A stretch of 5,349 nucleotides of DNA from Desulfobulbaceae bacterium UBA2213 (GTDB taxonomy: Bacteria; Desulfobacterota; Desulfobulbia; Desulfobulbales; Desulfocapsaceae). The stretch is from assembly GCA_002327225.1 (NCBI GenBank), contig DCUN01000007.1, forward strand, positions 1 to 5,349, read 5' to 3'. The translations under genes and the position numbers were made by a program. The notes below the pieces were generated by a model that had not been told where the DNA came from, did not search any database, and was given only the letters and a program-made list of their open reading frames with translations. Numbering within the stretch: position 1 is the first letter of the stretch; each line of letters starts with the position of its first letter. Shown piece after piece: positions 4,651-5,349 of the stretch.

Positions 4651-5349
4651 TTATTCGTTCTTCCTGGCCGGGGTTTTGGCCGGACGAGCCACTTTTTCAA
4701 CTTTTTTCTGCCGTTCGGCCGAGGGCAGGCGCAGGTCAATGGGCACCCCCTGGGTGGAGAGGATGAGCAGGCGCGGCTCATCCTCAATGCGGACCGGATG
4801 GGGCAGGATATGGAGCTGCAACAGGGCCTGAATCTGCCTGTCCGTGAGTGTTAGCCCTTTGCACTCCGGTTCCAGGACAAAGGGACAACCAGCTTCCCAA
4901 CCGGAGCAGCCGTAGGCCCGTTTCCCCTTGATCACCTCTTTGCCGCAGAGGGGACAACTGCCCCAGCGCGCGCTGTTTAATCGTCCGCTGGAGCTGCTGT
5001 GGATCAGGCTGCGGATGTAGTCGCCAATCCCGGTCATGAAGGCGTCGGGGTCAAGCTGGCTGCGTTCAATCTGTTTGAGCTTTTCTTCCCATTCACCCGT
5101 CATTTCCGGCGATTTGAGTAAGGGATCCTGGATGAGGGCAATCAGGCAGCGACCCATATCGGTGCAGTGCAGCTGTTTTTTTTCACGCCGGATATAGTTG
5201 CGGCGCAAGAGGGTTTCGATGATGGCGGCGCGGGTGGCGGGCGTGCCGATGCCGCGCTCTTTGAGCGCTTCGCGCAGGGTGTCGTCTTCGACAAATTTAC
5301 CGGCCGCCTCCATGGCGCCGAGCAGCGAATTCTCGGTGAAGTGACTGGG
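4651..5349 (-). CDS. topB: Type IA DNA topoisomerase, topoisomerase III-like, C-terminal part (cut by window edge)
   Basis: The minus-strand frame is open from the right edge (5349) to the TAA at 4653-4651, giving 232 residues. The ATG at 5313-5311 is internal: the 12 upstream residues (P-S-H-F-T-E-N-S-L-L-G-A) continue the family pattern. The first part holds the conserved F-T-E block, then G-I-G-T-P-A-T-R-A-A-I-I-E, typical of the core of topoisomerase III. It then carries M-T-G-E-W-E-E-K-L, and a four-cysteine unit, C-P-L-C-G-K then G-C-S-G-W-E-A-G-C-P-F, followed by L-T-D-R-Q-I-Q-A-L-L, resembling the C-terminal repeat of TopB-type enzymes. The tail is Lys/Arg-rich. These enzymes relax or decatenate DNA by single-strand passage. 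The Toprim domain and active-site Tyr are outside the window, so activity cannot be judged. Topoisomerase III is favoured over TopA by the T-P-A-T-R-A-A form of the motif. Confidence 0.88.
   Translation of the reverse strand, partial: PSHFTENSLLGAMEAAGKFVEDDTLREALKERGIGTPATRAAIIETLLRRNYIRREKKQLHCTDMGRCLIALIQDPLLKSPEMTGEWEEKLKQIERSQLDPDAFMTGIGDYIRSLIHSSSSGRLNSARWGSCPLCGKEVIKGKRAYGCSGWEAGCPFVLEPECKGLTLTDRQIQALLQLHILPHPVRIEDEPRLLILSTQGVPIDLRLPSAERQKKVEKVARPAKTPARKNE

Noticed and set aside
4583..4854. Short open frames on both strands over the topoisomerase 3' end
   Set aside because: They overlap the Lys/Arg-rich tail of the topoisomerase in other frames and show no family features.

Overview
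The window reads as chromosomal DNA from a Gram-negative anaerobe, most likely a sulfate- or sulfur-metabolising member of the Desulfobacterota (Desulfobulbales-like). This is inferred from the iron-sulfur-rich gene content, the DUF362 plus polyferredoxin pair, Tat signals and codon style. No rRNA or marker gene fixes the taxon. No tRNA, rRNA, CRISPR array, transposase or prophage gene is visible.

Layout, left to right. (1) Positions 1-121, minus strand: the first 40 residues of a TetR/AcrR-type regulator, cut by the window edge. (2) Positions 122-331: an AT-rich divergent intergenic region with a good sigma70-type promoter (253-281) pointing right. (3) Positions 332-2841, plus strand: a two-gene operon of a Tat-exported DUF362 protein and a 526-residue membrane polyferredoxin. 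The latter looks like NapH fused to NapG, with a twin-arginine motif at the junction. (4) Positions 2842-3822: a truncated copy of a small cysteine-containing gene (minus), a TrxC-type thioredoxin gene (plus), then the intact copy of the small gene (minus). The thioredoxin gene is thus flanked by two same-direction copies of one paralogue. (5) Positions 3889-4083, plus: a YwbE-family protein with a GTG start. (6) Positions 4094-4137: a 16-bp imperfect hairpin between convergent genes. (7) Positions 4193-4549, minus: an A-type (IscA/HesB) Fe-S carrier with a strong ribosome binding site and its own promoter. (8) Positions 4651-5349, minus: the C-terminal part of a type IA topoisomerase, topoisomerase III-like, running off the right edge.

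How the genes may work together. The DUF362 protein and the polyferredoxin form the only clear functional unit: a membrane electron-transfer module reaching the periplasm, with the divergent TetR as its probable regulator (inference). The thioredoxin and the small Cys-containing protein are neighbours with thiol chemistry in common, but no direct link is shown. The Fe-S carrier is in keeping with a cell rich in Fe-S proteins. YwbE and the topoisomerase look like unrelated housekeeping neighbours.

The most unusual points are the NapH-NapG-like fusion with an internal Tat motif, and the duplicated then truncated small Cys-protein gene around the thioredoxin gene.
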